From NCBI RefSeq assembly GCF_001683335.1, contig NZ_CP016201.1, positions 829,234 to 893,233 of the forward strand: a DNA stretch of 64,000 bases. The letters run 5' to 3'. Below, piece by piece: positions 62,991-64,000 of this stretch (within the stretch, counting starts at the first letter, position 1; every line of letters starts with the position of its first letter). Made by a program: the position numbers and the translations under genes. Under the pieces are notes generated by a model. The model made no database searches and was not told where the DNA came from. It saw only the letters and a program-made list of their open reading frames with translations. The stretch comes from Selenomonas sp. oral taxon 126 (GTDB lineage Bacteria; Bacillota; Negativicutes; Selenomonadales; Selenomonadaceae).

Positions 62991-64000
62991 TGTGTCCTCA
63001 CAGGCGTTACAACGTAGATATAGTTGGGATCGGCTTCCTCACGGATTGTAATCGGCGAGAGGTTCATGCCCTGTGCGTTCGCCCCCTGCAGCGAGAGGAT
63101 GAAGGTATCGCTGTCGAGGGACTTCACAGCATCCATGAGATAGGAGGCGTTGAATGCAATCGTGACATCGTCGCCCGTGACCTCTGCGGCAATGGTCTCC
63201 TCTGCCTCGCCGATCTCGGGGCTGTTCGAGGAGATGCGCATAAGTCCCTCCTCAAAGGCAAGCTTGACGATGTTGTACTGATCGGTGCGTGCGATGAGGG
63301 AGGCGCGCTCCACCGCCGAGGCGAAGGTCGCTGCGTCGAGCGTGACGCGCGTGCGGATATTCTCCTCCTGCGGGATGACGCGGCGGTAGTCGGGGAATGC
63401 GCCTTCGATGAGGCGCGAGGTCATGTAGATGCCGTCTGCGGACATGCTGATCTGATTGTAGGAGCAGGTGACGTGAATGTCGGTCGGTACGTCACCCGTG
63501 ATGGTGCGCGTGACTTCCTCCAAGAATTTCGCGGGGATGATGATGCGGATCTGCCCTGCATCCTCCTCCAGCAGCTCGCTCTTGACGGCGAGACGGTGGA
63601 CGTTCGTCGCGGCAAAGGTGACTTCCTTGCCCTCGACCTCGAGCTGGCAGCCCGTGAAGATAGGACGGCGGTCACGCTGCTCCTCGCGTAGGCATGCGAA
63701 GGTTGATTTCTTGACAAGACGCGCAAGTGTGCGGTCTTTGATGGTAAATTGCAGTGTTCCTTCCATACGCTGTAGGACTGGGAAATCACTGACCTCCATC
63801 GTACGGAGGGTGAAGCGTGCACTGCCGGAGCGGATGACGGCGAGTCCGTCGGAGCTGCCCGTGTCGATGGAGACTTCCTCTGCGGGCAGTTTGCGTGCGA
63901 ATTCTGTGAGGTATTTGCCGGGGAGGACTGCCGTGCCGACCATGTGGATCTCGGCGGGGATGGTGACGATGAAGCCGAGCTCGTAGTTGGTGGATTGGAG
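62987..64000 (-). CDS. dnaN: DNA polymerase III sliding clamp, beta subunit (5' end outside window)
   Basis: The last 337 codons of the sliding clamp. Typical parts are MVGTAVLPGKYLTEFARKLP, SGSARFTLRTMEVSDFPVLQ, and ANAQGMNLSPITIREEADPN before a C-terminal YIYVVTPVRTH. The frame is open to the window edge (…LQSTNYELGFIVTIPAEIH), so the start lies beyond 64000. dnaA should be next upstream. Confidence 0.95.
   Translation of the reverse strand, partial: LQSTNYELGFIVTIPAEIHMVGTAVLPGKYLTEFARKLPAEEVSIDTGSSDGLAVIRSGSARFTLRTMEVSDFPVLQRMEGTLQFTIKDRTLARLVKKSTFACLREEQRDRRPIFTGCQLEVEGKEVTFAATNVHRLAVKSELLEEDAGQIRIIIPAKFLEEVTRTITGDVPTDIHVTCSYNQISMSADGIYMTSRLIEGAFPDYRRVIPQEENIRTRVTLDAATFASAVERASLIARTDQYNIVKLAFEEGLMRISSNSPEIGEAEETIAAEVTGDDVTIAFNASYLMDAVKSLDSDTFILSLQGANAQGMNLSPITIREEADPNYIYVVTPVRTH

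Overview
The window looks like a chromosomal segment from a high-GC, outer-membrane-bearing Firmicute of the Negativicutes, most likely Selenomonas, Centipeda or a close relative. It combines Firmicute housekeeping genes (dnaN, S4/YaaA-type, recF, DUF721, gyrB, mnmG) with diderm surface genes (TonB-dependent receptor, autotransporter with a beta-barrel). The species is inferred from gene content only. The right edge lies inside dnaN, transcribed leftwards, so dnaA and the usual origin should lie just beyond base 64000. Most genes from 16 to 64 kb are on the minus strand, as expected for a fork running leftwards from there.

Layout. 0-5 kb: end of an Rpn-like gene, malic enzyme, an LCP cell-wall ligase, a CYTH phosphatase, a dense DnaA-box cluster (4023-4291) and an MgtC-like protein. 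5-11 kb: a vitamin B12 uptake operon (btuB-btuF-btuC-btuD) behind a cobalamin riboswitch; btuB is out of frame at a G10 tract in its signal peptide and is probably phase variable. 11-14.5 kb: two tandem type I toxin-antitoxin-like modules, dCMP deaminase, mnmG and tRNA-Gly. 14.7-16.4 kb: a two-gene ATPase defence-like cassette after the tRNA. 16.5-22 kb: lipoproteins, two zinc-ribbon DUF805 paralogues, NagZ and a secreted TNT-type NADase. 22-26.5 kb: an organophosphate-type MFS transporter with a periplasmic binding protein, histidine kinase and response regulator. 26.5-35.2 kb: a remodelled type III restriction-modification locus, carrying a type I toxin module between mod and res and an AT-rich Dam methylase/ATPase-TOPRIM pair where the rest of a helicase gene should be. 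35-44 kb: class C acid phosphatase, cysteine hydrolase, an orphan antitoxin with a toxin remnant, an amidase/small membrane protein pair, a NaChBac-like sodium channel, a sodium:amino-acid symporter, two exported proteins and a Fic enzyme. 44.6-54 kb: AMMECR1/Memo fusion plus radical SAM partner, two WG-repeat proteins and a large autotransporter. 54-57.3 kb: small hypotheticals, threonine aldolase, another type I module and an ADP-ribosyltransferase-like (DUF3990) cassette. 57.4-64 kb: gyrB, HepT/MntA, DUF721, recF, S4 protein and dnaN.

Two themes stand out. First, conflict and addiction systems are dense and nested inside one another and inside the replication-gene cluster. Second, short repeats are abundant: a roughly 162-bp TA-flanked MITE (six full-length copies, one deletion derivative, one truncated end), a GC-rich palindromic repeat family (here 'repeat B'), a roughly 165-bp 'repeat A' (two copies, one split by a MITE), and five copies of a type I toxin/antisense-RNA module bounded by inverted repeats. 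Some of these repeats supply stop codons or 5' ends of genes.
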